Source of the DNA: Clostridia bacterium
GTDB taxonomy: Bacteria > Bacillota > Clostridia > Oscillospirales > CAG-272
Reading direction: 5' to 3'
Length of the DNA stretch: 5,902 nucleotides
NCBI GenBank assembly: GCA_017382615.1
Contig: JAFNZX010000294.1
Location: 1-5,902, forward strand
The notes beneath the pieces are model-generated. The model worked only from the letters and a program-made list of their open reading frames with translations, was not told the DNA's origin and made no database searches. Numbering within the stretch: the stretch's first letter is position 1; each line of letters starts with the position of its first letter. The translations under genes were made by a program, and so were the position numbers. Positions 1 to 5,898 of the stretch are shown here, piece by piece.

Positions 1-876
1 CCGGGCATGAGCTTTATCGACCATTCGTTTATAGAGAAGGACGGCGTCATGCACGTGTTTTACATCCGCGGCTACGCGGGATACGAGTGGGACACCCGCT
101 TTTGCGACACCTTTGGGCACGCGACCTCGACCGACCTTGTGCATTGGGACATTCATCCCCCTTGCCTTTGTACCACACGCGGCGGCGTAGACAGCTATCA
201 GGTCTGGGCACCCGGTGTGACCGAGAAGGATGGCGTTTACTACATGTACTACACGGGCGTCAATCTTGACGTGGCGCAATCCATCTGCCTTGCCACCTCG
301 CGCGATCTTTACACGTGGGAGAAATACGAGGGCAACCCCGTATTGCTGCCCGGTGCGTGGGGCGCGTGGCGAGAGGACGCCTGGTCGGATTGCCGCGATT
401 CCATGGTGTTTTTAGACCATGACGGCACGGCTTACATGTACTACTGCACCGCCAAAAAGACCGAGGACGGCGGCATGCGCACCGCGCTTGGCATTGCATC
501 CTCGCGCGACATGATCCATTGGCAAGACGAGGGCGCATACTGCTTTGACATTTGCGACGTGACTCTGGAGTCGCCCTTCGTGCTCAAAAAAGGCGGCAAA
601 TATTACCTCTTTTACACCAACTGCGGACATGGCACGTCCTATGCTGTTTCCGACAATCCCATTTCGGGCTGGCAAAGCCTCGGCATGCTGCTTGAGCCAA
701 AAGTCCCTGCGCTCTGCCCTGCCAACGTGCCCTCCTGCGCGGAGGTATTCTGCTACAAGGGCGCATGGTACATCTCCTGCGCCGAGCGTCAGCCGGGCTG
801 CGAGCAGTATCTCGAAATTTTCGAGCTGGAGTGGCTGGAGGACGGCACGGTGAAGGTAGGAGAGAGGTTAGAATAA
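1..876 (+). CDS. Glycoside hydrolase, five-bladed beta-propeller (GH32/GH43-like), 5' partial
   Basis: Probable cytoplasmic glycosidase acting on small oligosaccharides; the substrate cannot be read from sequence. Numbering from the ATG at 7, the repeated blade pattern of 'DG-x-YY-x-YYT' strands followed by 'atSrDl.tW' is seen at about residues 10-20, 75-105, 138-172 and 195-223, which is typical of GH32/GH43/GH68-clan propellers. The likely acidic triad is D5 in FIDHSF (nucleophile or base position), D131 in DCRDSM (equivalent of the GH32 RDP motif, with Ser for Pro) and E188 in LESPF (acid). D5 sits only five residues from the first ATG and the frame is open to base 1, so the true start probably lies upstream of the window. 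Fourteen cysteines in 289 residues fit an intracellular protein, although a signal peptide could lie outside the window. The stop codon overlaps the ribosome site of the next gene. The fold class is fairly sure; the exact family (GH32, GH43 or an unclassified relative) is not. Confidence 0.8.
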   Translation, partial: PGMSFIDHSFIEKDGVMHVFYIRGYAGYEWDTRFCDTFGHATSTDLVHWDIHPPCLCTTRGGVDSYQVWAPGVTEKDGVYYMYYTGVNLDVAQSICLATSRDLYTWEKYEGNPVLLPGAWGAWREDAWSDCRDSMVFLDHDGTAYMYYCTAKKTEDGGMRTALGIASSRDMIHWQDEGAYCFDICDVTLESPFVLKKGGKYYLFYTNCGHGTSYAVSDNPISGWQSLGMLLEPKVPALCPANVPSCAEVFCYKGAWYISCAERQPGCEQYLEIFELEWLEDGTVKVGERLE

Positions 877-886
877 GGAGATTTTT

Positions 887-1438
887 ATGTACGAAAAAGA
901 AGAAAAAAGACGCGTCAAGCGACGCGATGAGGTGATTCAAAATCATAAGCAAATGGCTCTGTCAAACGTGGTGTTCACGGTTGTGATCCTTTTGTTTATT
1001 TATCTGATTTTCGTGTCCTTTGGCATCGGTTCTATCTATATGGCGATCGCAGAATCCAACGGTTTTATTGCATTGATTTTGCTGTTTTCCGTGTTCGCTT
1101 TGATAAGCTTTGCATCCTGTATCATCCCGACGGTCTTTCTTAGCAAGGATCTTGGGCAGAATCTTGTCATACTGACCGACCGCTATACTCTTGAGCTTGA
1201 CCGCGTCGAGCTTTTGGAGCTGAAAACCGAGGTCGAGTGGGTTCCCAACACACTCGGAAAAGGATATCACCGCGAATACGTGATCAATCAGTACGCATAT
1301 TTCGCCAAGCACGGCAAATACAAGACCAAGCAAACGCTCTCGCAGGGTGAGGAATGCTACGTCTTTGTCGCACTGACCAAAAAGCCCCAAATCGTTGCTA
1401 TCTACCAGACCGATGAATATTTGATTTTGGAGAGATAA
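887..1438 (+). CDS. Small two-helix membrane protein, paralogue 1 of 3
   Basis: No family or function is recognised. The 183-residue product has a strongly charged N-terminus (MYEKEEKRRVKRRDE), two hydrophobic helices at about 27-46 and 59-84, and a polar C-terminal domain of about 100 residues. Positive N-terminal charge and two helices suggest that both ends face the cytoplasm. The C-terminal domain carries three landmarks shared with the next two genes: DRYTLELDRVE (98-108), VINQYAYFAKHG (132-143) and GEECYVFVALTKKP (154-167). Their predicted beta-strand spacing suggests a small beta domain; that is inference. The start is fixed by AAGGAG at 875-880, six bases before the ATG, which overlaps the stop of the glycosidase gene. 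This implies co-transcription and probably coupled translation. The ending EYLILER resembles the ending KYELTER of the third paralogue. Confidence 0.88.
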   Translation: MYEKEEKRRVKRRDEVIQNHKQMALSNVVFTVVILLFIYLIFVSFGIGSIYMAIAESNGFIALILLFSVFALISFASCIIPTVFLSKDLGQNLVILTDRYTLELDRVELLELKTEVEWVPNTLGKGYHREYVINQYAYFAKHGKYKTKQTLSQGEECYVFVALTKKPQIVAIYQTDEYLILER

Positions 1439-1439
1439 C

Positions 1440-1976
1440 ATGGAACAGGATAAAAAAGTCATACTGACGCGCGAGGGCATCGTGGCGCAGCATCAGCGCG
1501 ATCTGCTGGTCGAGCTTTTGAAAACCATTGTCGCAGAAGGTTTTTTGATTGCCCTTAGCGTGCTGGTCACGTTCAATCTGGTCAACACGTGGTACGAATG
1601 CACGTGGTTTGTGCGTATCGTACTTTTGCTGATGGTACCGCTTTTGTGGTTCATCGCCGTGCTGGTTGCAATCACCATTGTGCAGACTGCCATTCGCTTG
1701 ATATATATGAAAAACGGAAAATACACCATTGAGGTTGACCGCGTGGGGCTATTGAAGCTCAAAACCGAGGAGGAATACGTACACTCCCCCGGATCTCGCA
1801 ACGGTCACACCGAAATCGTGACCAACCAATACGTATATTTTGAAAAATACGGTATGGTGAAATCGAATCGCCCCCTTGCAAACGGGCAGGAATGCTACCT
1901 GCTTGTGGTGCAGACCAAGAAGCCGCACGTGCGCGGGTTCTGGGAATGTGACATTCACGAAATCACAGGTATTTAA
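1440..1976 (+). CDS. Small two-helix membrane protein, paralogue 2 of 3
   Basis: Second member of the tandem trio, 178 residues, function unknown. It has a charged N-terminus with the pattern LTREGIVAQHQRDLL that parallels KRRDEVIQNHKQMAL in the first copy and LRRAEYIKQEQRLLF in the third. Hydrophobic helices lie at about 29-50 and 57-82. The C-terminal domain has GKYTIEVDRVG (93-103), VTNQYVYFEKYG (127-138) and GQECYLLVVQTKKP (149-162). The first of these is identical over 11 residues to the third copy. The ATG lies one base after the previous stop, and its ribosome site GGAGAG (1429-1434) is inside the end of the previous gene, which points to translational coupling. The last residues (WECDIHEITGI) diverge from the ER-ending of the other two copies. 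Confidence 0.88.
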   Translation: MEQDKKVILTREGIVAQHQRDLLVELLKTIVAEGFLIALSVLVTFNLVNTWYECTWFVRIVLLLMVPLLWFIAVLVAITIVQTAIRLIYMKNGKYTIEVDRVGLLKLKTEEEYVHSPGSRNGHTEIVTNQYVYFEKYGMVKSNRPLANGQECYLLVVQTKKPHVRGFWECDIHEITGI

Positions 1977-1980
1977 GGAG
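1975..1980 (+). promoter_or_regulatory. Ribosome binding site that sets the start of paralogue 3
   Basis: AAGGAG lies six bases before the ATG at 1987 and overlaps the TAA of the preceding gene. An in-frame upstream ATG at 1876 would add 37 residues, but it lies inside the previous gene, has no comparable ribosome site, and would add a stretch with no counterpart in the other paralogues. The product from 1987 begins MYEK, as paralogue 1 does. Confidence 0.85.
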
Positions 1981-1986
1981 TCAACA

Positions 1987-2541
1987 ATGTACGAAAAGCA
2001 AACACATAAAATTCCGCTCCGACGCGCCGAATATATCAAACAAGAGCAACGCCTGCTGTTTTCACAGGGGATGCTTTTCTTGGCAATGGCTGCCATCGTC
2101 ACCGCATTTGCGGCAATTTGGACAGCGATCACGGCAATCGTCTACACCGATACGCCGCTTGTATTTTGGCTGATACTCCTTGCCCTTGCCATCGCGCTTT
2201 GGGGCTTTGCCGCCTATCTCATATACCTTGCAATCAAAGCAAACCTGCCGCTGTTCTGTCTCTTGACGGGCAAATATACCATAGAGGTTGACCGCGTAGG
2301 TCGCATTGAGCTGCGCAGCGAGAAGAATCACCACTACAGCCGCTCGCTGATCGCCTACCTGAACAAGCCCGATTACGTTACGTATCAGTACGTGTGCTTT
2401 GAACGGTACGGCGAAGTCCAAACCGATAAGAACGCCGAATTTGCGCAGGGCGCGGAGTATTACGTGCTGGTTGCGCTGACAAAAACCCCAAAAATCATCG
2501 ATTACCGCTCCCGCGAGAAATACGAGCTGACCGAACGCTGA
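1987..2541 (+). CDS. Small two-helix membrane protein, paralogue 3 of 3
   Basis: Third member of the trio, 184 residues, function unknown. It has a basic N-terminus (MYEKQTHKIPLRR), an alanine-rich first helix at about 28-53 and a second at about 58-84. The C-terminal domain carries GKYTIEVDRVG (95-105), VTYQYVCFERYG (131-142) and GAEYYVLVALTKTP (155-168). Between the first two landmarks this copy has a longer variable loop (about 112-128, HHYSRSLIAYLNKP region) than the others, so that loop may be a specificity region; this is inference. The cysteine of the GxECY landmark is Tyr here. It is the last gene of the rightward unit and is followed within three bases by a strong hairpin terminator. 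Confidence 0.88.
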   Translation: MYEKQTHKIPLRRAEYIKQEQRLLFSQGMLFLAMAAIVTAFAAIWTAITAIVYTDTPLVFWLILLALAIALWGFAAYLIYLAIKANLPLFCLLTGKYTIEVDRVGRIELRSEKNHHYSRSLIAYLNKPDYVTYQYVCFERYGEVQTDKNAEFAQGAEYYVLVALTKTPKIIDYRSREKYELTER

Positions 2542-2543
2542 AT

Positions 2544-2580
2544 ATGAAAAAACCGCCGATTTTTTCGGCGGTTTTTTCAT
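2544..2580 (+). terminator. Perfect 16-bp hairpin terminator, able to work in both directions
   Basis: Arms 2544-2559 and 2565-2580 are exact reverse complements around a five-T loop. A GC core (CCGCCGA/TCGGCGG) is flanked by a six-A run on the left and a six-T run on the right. The layout gives a rho-independent terminator for the rightward unit, and also a U-tract hairpin for transcripts coming from the right. Confidence 0.92.
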
Positions 2581-2587
2581 TGCAAAA

Positions 2588-2618
2588 CGAAAAGCAACGG
2601 GGATTCATCATCCCCGTT
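2588..2618 (-). terminator. Rho-independent terminator of the leftward operon
   Basis: Arms 2596-2604 (AACGGGGAT) and 2610-2618 (ATCCCCGTT) form a 9-bp stem with a five-base loop. Read leftward, the stem is followed after two bases by TTTT, CG and TTTT. It lies 33 bases past the stop of the lipoprotein gene. With the 2544-2580 hairpin it forms a double barrier between converging units. Confidence 0.75.
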
Positions 2619-2651
2619 ACCTTTATGATATTTCTTCACGCTCGCACGGCA

Positions 2652-4502
2652 TCATCCAAGGCTTCCCGGCTTGCCTCTTTGCGAGAAATCGATCGGTGCG
2701 CCCTCTCGATAGTACGTAATGCCGTACTTTTCGCAGATATCGTAAATCCTGTTCAAATATTCCTTGCGGTTCTTGCCCTTGAGCTGCGCCATATAGTACG
2801 CCTGCACCATGGATTTTTCCACGTGCGCCTTGTGCGCCTCGGTCTGCGCCTCTTCCAGCGCCTTTTCCCAAAGTGCCAGCATTTCTTCGGCAAACGGTGC
2901 TTGCTGATTTCTGTCCATGTGCTGCATCATCATGTCCGGGATACTGTCGTATATGCCCACGTGATTATGTGTTGCCGCCTCGGTCGTGGTATCGATATAC
3001 GCACGGATATTCTCCCAGCCCGCACCGTAGTAGTCCTGCAAAAATTCATTCATGTGGCGCTGATACTCTTCCTCAGTCATGTCGGGATTCCAGAGCAGCT
3101 TTGCCAACAGGTACGCGCGTAGCTCACCAAACTCACCCGAGGAGGACTGATAGTTGCCCTGCTCGAACATACCGATGACGTGATGATCCTTAAAAAATTT
3201 CACGTTTGCACGCAGCACGCCCAAATTTGGGAACGGTGCGAGATAATACATAAAGTTGGTGGTGTAGTCCCAGATATAGAGATTATCACAAATTGCGCTC
3301 CACTCCTCAATATCCTTCTTGAAAGCGACGTTTTGCTCGCAGCTTTCGTCGTCCAGCGGGTGTCCGAAGCAGCATTCGATCGAGCAAAGACGAATAATCA
3401 CGTTATCCGCAGGCTTGATGGTCTTGGGTGCCTGACGCGTATATCTGTACGCTAAGGTATCTACGTAAACGTTCGGAAACTCGTCCTTGATGTCGTTCGC
3501 AATGCGGTTGACAAAGGTCAGAAGCGAGCCCATTGGCGTGCCCTCGCGCTCGTCGATCGCCTTGCAATTGGCGCATTGGCAACCAAGATGCTCGGCTGCC
3601 GAGTCGTTTTGCGAAACGGATACGATCTTGGCACGGGGATTTTCGCGCAGCCATTGCTTGACGCGGTACAGCACGGTCTGATATATCTGCTCATCGGTCA
3701 GGCAAGGCTGCTTGCCGATCTCGTGCGGCTGCCCCGTCAGCGCGGAAAAGGTGTGTACGAACGGGCCTGCATAGGAAATGCCGCCCTCCATCTGCACCAC
3801 GTATCCGCTGTTATCCTTGAGCTGGATAGACAGCACCTGATCGTGCTCCAGATCGTGCCAGAAGGAGTCACGCGCGATAAACGCAGGGCTGTAAACCTTG
3901 CAATAATCCGCAGGCACGCGCACGATGGGATTGTCACGCACAACGGTATAGTCGGTGGCATAGAAACGCACGCCAAGGAAATCCTCCAAAAAGGTCACGA
4001 TACCGTAAACAGTACCCGAGGTGCAGTTGCCGGTTATATACAGATTGCCGTCCTCTTCCAAAATGGCATAGCCATCATTTTTTATCTGCGCGCGTGCCTC
4101 CTTGACAGCCTTGGTATCGCGGTCGGTCATGCCGATCACAATTTCGTGCGCGGCAGGCTCACCTTCATTTACGGTCAGCTTGTGCCCCGTCGCCTTTTCG
4201 GCATATTCAATCAGATACTCGATCGCCATGGTGATACCCTCGGCAGCATTCGGCTGCACGCACAAGGAGAACGCGGAAAAATCCACGCCGCCGATCTGCA
4301 TCAGATCGATTGGATAGCCGGTATCGGGCACGGTTTCCTCGGTCTCAGCTTCCGTGGTTTGCTCCGACAAGGTCGTTTCGGGAGTCTCGGAGGCAATAGA
4401 GTCCTCAGGGGTCTCGGGCGCAGGAGTCTCGGGTGTAGGCGTGCAAGCCGCCAAGCAGGAAAGCGGCATCAATAATGCCATCAGAAAAGATAATTTTTTC
4501 AT
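2652..4502 (-). CDS. DUF4838 domain lipoprotein with alpha-glucuronidase-N-like region
   Basis: A 616-residue predicted surface lipoprotein. The signal peptide MKKLSFLMALLMPLSCLAAC ends in the lipobox LAAC with the lipidated Cys at 20. It is followed by a Thr/Pro/Glu-rich spacer (about 21-62) that would hold the protein off the membrane. Residues about 85-185 look like the alpha/beta domain found in front of GH67 and GH20 enzymes: AIEYLIEYAEKATG, then HEIVIG, DGYAILEEDGNLYITG, GTVYGIVTFLEDFLGVRFY. Residues about 205-505 match the DUF4838 pattern (RDSFWHD; SVSQNDS; a CQCANC cysteine cluster at 308-313; GSLLTFVNRIANDI; LYIWDYTTNF; GMFEQGNY; LLAKLLWNPD). The C-terminal part is helical. DUF4838 proteins resemble glycosidases but the activity is not established, so a role in glycan binding or cleavage at the cell surface is inference. 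The ATG is preceded by AAAGGGG at an eight-base spacing. It lies 27 bases downstream of the SGNH hydrolase gene and is probably in its operon. Confidence 0.9.
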   Translation of the reverse strand: MKKLSFLMALLMPLSCLAACTPTPETPAPETPEDSIASETPETTLSEQTTEAETEETVPDTGYPIDLMQIGGVDFSAFSLCVQPNAAEGITMAIEYLIEYAEKATGHKLTVNEGEPAAHEIVIGMTDRDTKAVKEARAQIKNDGYAILEEDGNLYITGNCTSGTVYGIVTFLEDFLGVRFYATDYTVVRDNPIVRVPADYCKVYSPAFIARDSFWHDLEHDQVLSIQLKDNSGYVVQMEGGISYAGPFVHTFSALTGQPHEIGKQPCLTDEQIYQTVLYRVKQWLRENPRAKIVSVSQNDSAAEHLGCQCANCKAIDEREGTPMGSLLTFVNRIANDIKDEFPNVYVDTLAYRYTRQAPKTIKPADNVIIRLCSIECCFGHPLDDESCEQNVAFKKDIEEWSAICDNLYIWDYTTNFMYYLAPFPNLGVLRANVKFFKDHHVIGMFEQGNYQSSSGEFGELRAYLLAKLLWNPDMTEEEYQRHMNEFLQDYYGAGWENIRAYIDTTTEAATHNHVGIYDSIPDMMMQHMDRNQQAPFAEEMLALWEKALEEAQTEAHKAHVEKSMVQAYYMAQLKGKNRKEYLNRIYDICEKYGITYYREGAPIDFSQRGKPGSLG

Positions 4503-4529
4503 AATGCTATGCCCCTTTGTTAAATCAAA

Positions 4530-5333
4530 TTACCACTGCAAGCCGTGGAAATAGTGTCCCGTACCGATAAATCCGACCTGACGGAAGTCCTGCGGGTTGT
4601 GGCGGATGATGTAATCCATATAGGAAACCACCATCTTCGCGGTCAGCAGATACCCTTGCGCATTGAGGTGTCCGCCAATCCAGAAATGCTCGTAGAACTT
4701 CTGGTCGTACACGGGACCGTATTCACGCAGGTCAATGACGTAGGTGTTGTCAAAATGCTTGGCAAGATCATACATCAGCTGTTGGTGCGCATCCGCCTTT
4801 GCCTCAGCCTCTTGTTCGTGGTGCGGTGTTTTGGGCATGGTGATCAGGAAGAACTTTGCCTTGGGCTGGATCTGCTTGTAGCGGCTGATCAGCGCAGCAA
4901 ATTCGCCTGCAAAGGTGGGTGCATTCTTGGCAGGATCCTCGGGGTCAATGTCATCAAGCGAGCCGACGGGCAAGCCAAGTCCCCACAAGTCGTTGCAGCC
5001 CAGTGCCATGATATACGCCTGGCAGGCAAGCTCTGGACTCCAATAACCGTTTGCCTCGCCAAAGGATTGCAGATACTCACGGGCAGTCATGCCGCCGCGA
5101 GAGAAATTATAGACCTTGGTGCCTGCCATGCGGGCAATGTACTGCCCCCAGGAAATGTCGTAAATGTCGTGATAGCCGCGCTGCCCGTCGGGCGTCATGG
5201 ACTCCAGCTCACCCGAGGAAAGGCTGTCACCCACGCAGGCAATGGAGCGGAAAATGCCGACAAAGCCGCCGTCACTGACCAGATTGTCCAAGGGCTTTTC
5301 GTCGGGAATTGCATAAAACTCGTTAATATTCAT
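4530..5333 (-). CDS. SGNH/GDSL-type hydrolase, cytoplasmic
   Basis: A 267-residue esterase-like enzyme with no signal peptide. Probable roles are removal of acetyl or other acyl groups from sugars; the substrate is unknown. Block I is CVGDSLSSGE with the nucleophile Ser37. Block II is NFSRGGMTA with the oxyanion Gly80 or Gly81. Block III is GCND with Asn114. Block V is FWIGGHLNAQGY with His222. The Asp that normally stands three residues before this His is Ile219, so the triad is altered or uses another acid. The end of the protein has the conserved-looking segment YIIRHNPQDFRQVGFIGTGHYFH. The start is well supported: AGGAGG (complement of 5340-5345) lies six bases before the ATG. It is the first gene of the leftward operon, followed by the DUF4838 lipoprotein, and has its own promoter just upstream. 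Pairing with a surface glycan protein suggests that it handles imported sugar products; this is inference. Confidence 0.9.
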   Translation of the reverse strand: MNINEFYAIPDEKPLDNLVSDGGFVGIFRSIACVGDSLSSGELESMTPDGQRGYHDIYDISWGQYIARMAGTKVYNFSRGGMTAREYLQSFGEANGYWSPELACQAYIMALGCNDLWGLGLPVGSLDDIDPEDPAKNAPTFAGEFAALISRYKQIQPKAKFFLITMPKTPHHEQEAEAKADAHQQLMYDLAKHFDNTYVIDLREYGPVYDQKFYEHFWIGGHLNAQGYLLTAKMVVSYMDYIIRHNPQDFRQVGFIGTGHYFHGLQW

Positions 5334-5362
5334 GGTATACCTCCTAAAAAGAGCTTTTTTTC

Positions 5363-5391
5363 AGTATAACATAAAATGATTAAAATAACAA
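5363..5391 (-). promoter_or_regulatory. Probable promoter of the SGNH-DUF4838 operon
   Basis: Read leftward, TTGTTA (5391-5386, four of six matches to the -35 consensus) is followed by a 17-base spacer and TATACT (5368-5363, five of six matches to the -10). A start near 5356 would leave a short leader of about 23 bases holding the AGGAGG ribosome site. The surrounding spacer is AT-rich, so chance matches are possible. Confidence 0.5.
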
Positions 5392-5460
5392 GACAACGAA
5401 AGCACGAACTTTAGGGCAAATTTTTGTGCATATTTTTTAATATTTTTTGCCAAAAAGCTA

Positions 5461-5489
5461 TTGACAAACGCAAACGATTGTGATATTAT
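5461..5489 (+). promoter_or_regulatory. Strong sigma-A-type promoter of the tRNA-Arg gene
   Basis: A perfect TTGACA (5461-5466), a 17-base spacer and TATTAT (5484-5489, five of six matches) would start RNA near 5496, about 20 bases before the mature tRNA 5' end. The short leader CGCGAAAGCG-like segment (around 5499-5508) can form a small hairpin before the tRNA. Confidence 0.8.
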
Positions 5490-5516
5490 ATATGGGTACG
5501 CGAAAGCGTATGGCTT

Positions 5517-5593
5517 GCGGCGTTAGCTCAGCTGGATAGAGTGTTTGGCTACGAACCAAAAGGTCGGGGGTTCGAGTCCCTTACGCCGCGCCA
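5517..5593 (+). tRNA. tRNA-Arg, anticodon ACG
   Basis: A complete cloverleaf can be drawn. Acceptor GCGGCGT (5517-5523) pairs with ACGCCGC (5583-5589). The D stem is GCTC/GAGT (5526-5529, 5539-5542) with loop AGCTGGATA. The anticodon stem TTTGG/CCAAA (5544-5548, 5556-5560) holds the loop CTACGAA with anticodon ACG at 5551-5553. The variable loop is AGGTC, and the T stem GGGGG/CCCTT (two G-U pairs) holds the loop TTCGAGT. The discriminator base is G5590 and CCA is encoded at 5591-5593. The ACG anticodon would be edited to ICG to read CGU, CGC and CGA. It has its own promoter upstream and a terminator hairpin that starts at its discriminator base. Confidence 0.97.
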
Positions 5594-5641
5594 AGAAAAA
5601 GGATAGGGAGTCCGTCAGGACTCCCTATCCTTTTTCTTGGC
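5590..5641 (+). terminator. 24-bp perfect inverted repeat acting as tRNA terminator
   Basis: Arms 5590-5613 and 5618-5641 are exact reverse complements around the four-base loop GTCA. The GC-rich core GGATAGGGAGTCC and its partner are followed by TTTTTCTT, so it reads as a rho-independent terminator for the tRNA. The outer part of the left arm is the discriminator and CCA of the tRNA itself. The opposite strand also ends in a T-rich run, so it could stop leftward transcripts as well. Confidence 0.85.
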
Positions 5642-5653
5642 ACGTCGTTTCAC

Positions 5654-5756
5654 GACTCAGAACCCCCGCACGCGCGGCAAAGCCGCTCGTGCAAAGCTTG
5701 CGCCGGTTGACCGCTAAACACAACCGCCCTTCGGGCGCAAGCATGGGTTCTGAGTC
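5654..5756. repeat. Structured repeat copy 1, three-way junction fold
   Basis: The 12-bp closing stem GACTCAGAACCC (5654-5665) pairs exactly with 5745-5756. Inside it are arm A (5668-5692: GCACG, a C/T mismatch, GCGGC, loop AAA) and arm B (GCTTGCGCC 5696-5704 with GGCGCAAGC 5734-5742). Arm B encloses GGTTG/CAACC (5705-5709, 5721-5725). The sequence is markedly more GC-rich than the nearby spacer. It could be a structured RNA or a small palindromic element with 12-bp terminal inverted repeats; sequence alone does not decide, nor does it give the strand. Confidence 0.65.
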
Positions 5757-5777
5757 CCTTACGCACGTGACTTTCAC

Positions 5778-5898
5778 CTTGAACCCCGCACTTCTGCGCT
5801 TTGCGCAGATGTGCAGATTTGCGCAGGGCAACCGTTAGACTCCTGCGACTATTGGCGCAAATGTGCATGGGCGCAACACGCCCATGCGATGTTCTGAG
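5778..5898. repeat. Structured repeat copy 2, with an additional arm
   Basis: The closing stem is weaker: CTTGAAC (5778-5784) pairs with GTTC-GAG (5891-5898) with one bulged T. Arm A lies at 5788-5814 (GCAC, a T/T mismatch, TCTGCGC, loop TTT, and the returning strand). Arm B pairs TTTGCGC (5818-5824) with GCGCAAA (5855-5861). An additional hairpin absent from copy 1, GCATGGGCG with CGCCCATGC (5865-5873, 5879-5887), is inserted before the shared tail. Confidence 0.6.

Noticed and set aside
962..1480. 172-residue open frame on the - strand
   Set aside because: It is antisense to the first two membrane-protein genes, which are supported by paralogy and by ribosome sites.
2544..3122. 192-residue + frame starting MKKPP in the terminator
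   Set aside because: The ATG is the left end of the hairpin terminator and the rest is antisense to the lipoprotein gene.
3576..4475. 299-residue open frame on the + strand
   Set aside because: It lies wholly opposite the DUF4838 lipoprotein gene, whose signal peptide, lipobox and domain pattern are clear. The + frame product has no recognisable domain and no good ribosome site; it is a by-product of GC-rich codons.
4545..5369. 274-residue open frame on the + strand
   Set aside because: It is the antisense shadow of the SGNH hydrolase gene, which has all its motif blocks and a consensus ribosome site.
5471..5480. CAAACGATTG, a near-palindrome resembling a LacI-family half-operator inside the tRNA promoter spacer
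   Set aside because: Two mismatches in ten bases, no second site, and regulation of a tRNA promoter by such a factor is unlikely; chance is the simpler reading.
5485..5490. Perfect TATAAT on the - strand overlapping the tRNA -10
   Set aside because: No acceptable -35 at 16-18 bases on the - strand; the overlap follows from the near-palindromic TATTATATAT run.
5545..5838. 97-residue + frame and two - frames over the tRNA and repeat region
   Set aside because: They run across the tRNA, its terminator and the structured repeats, with no ribosome site and low-complexity, Arg/Cys-rich products.
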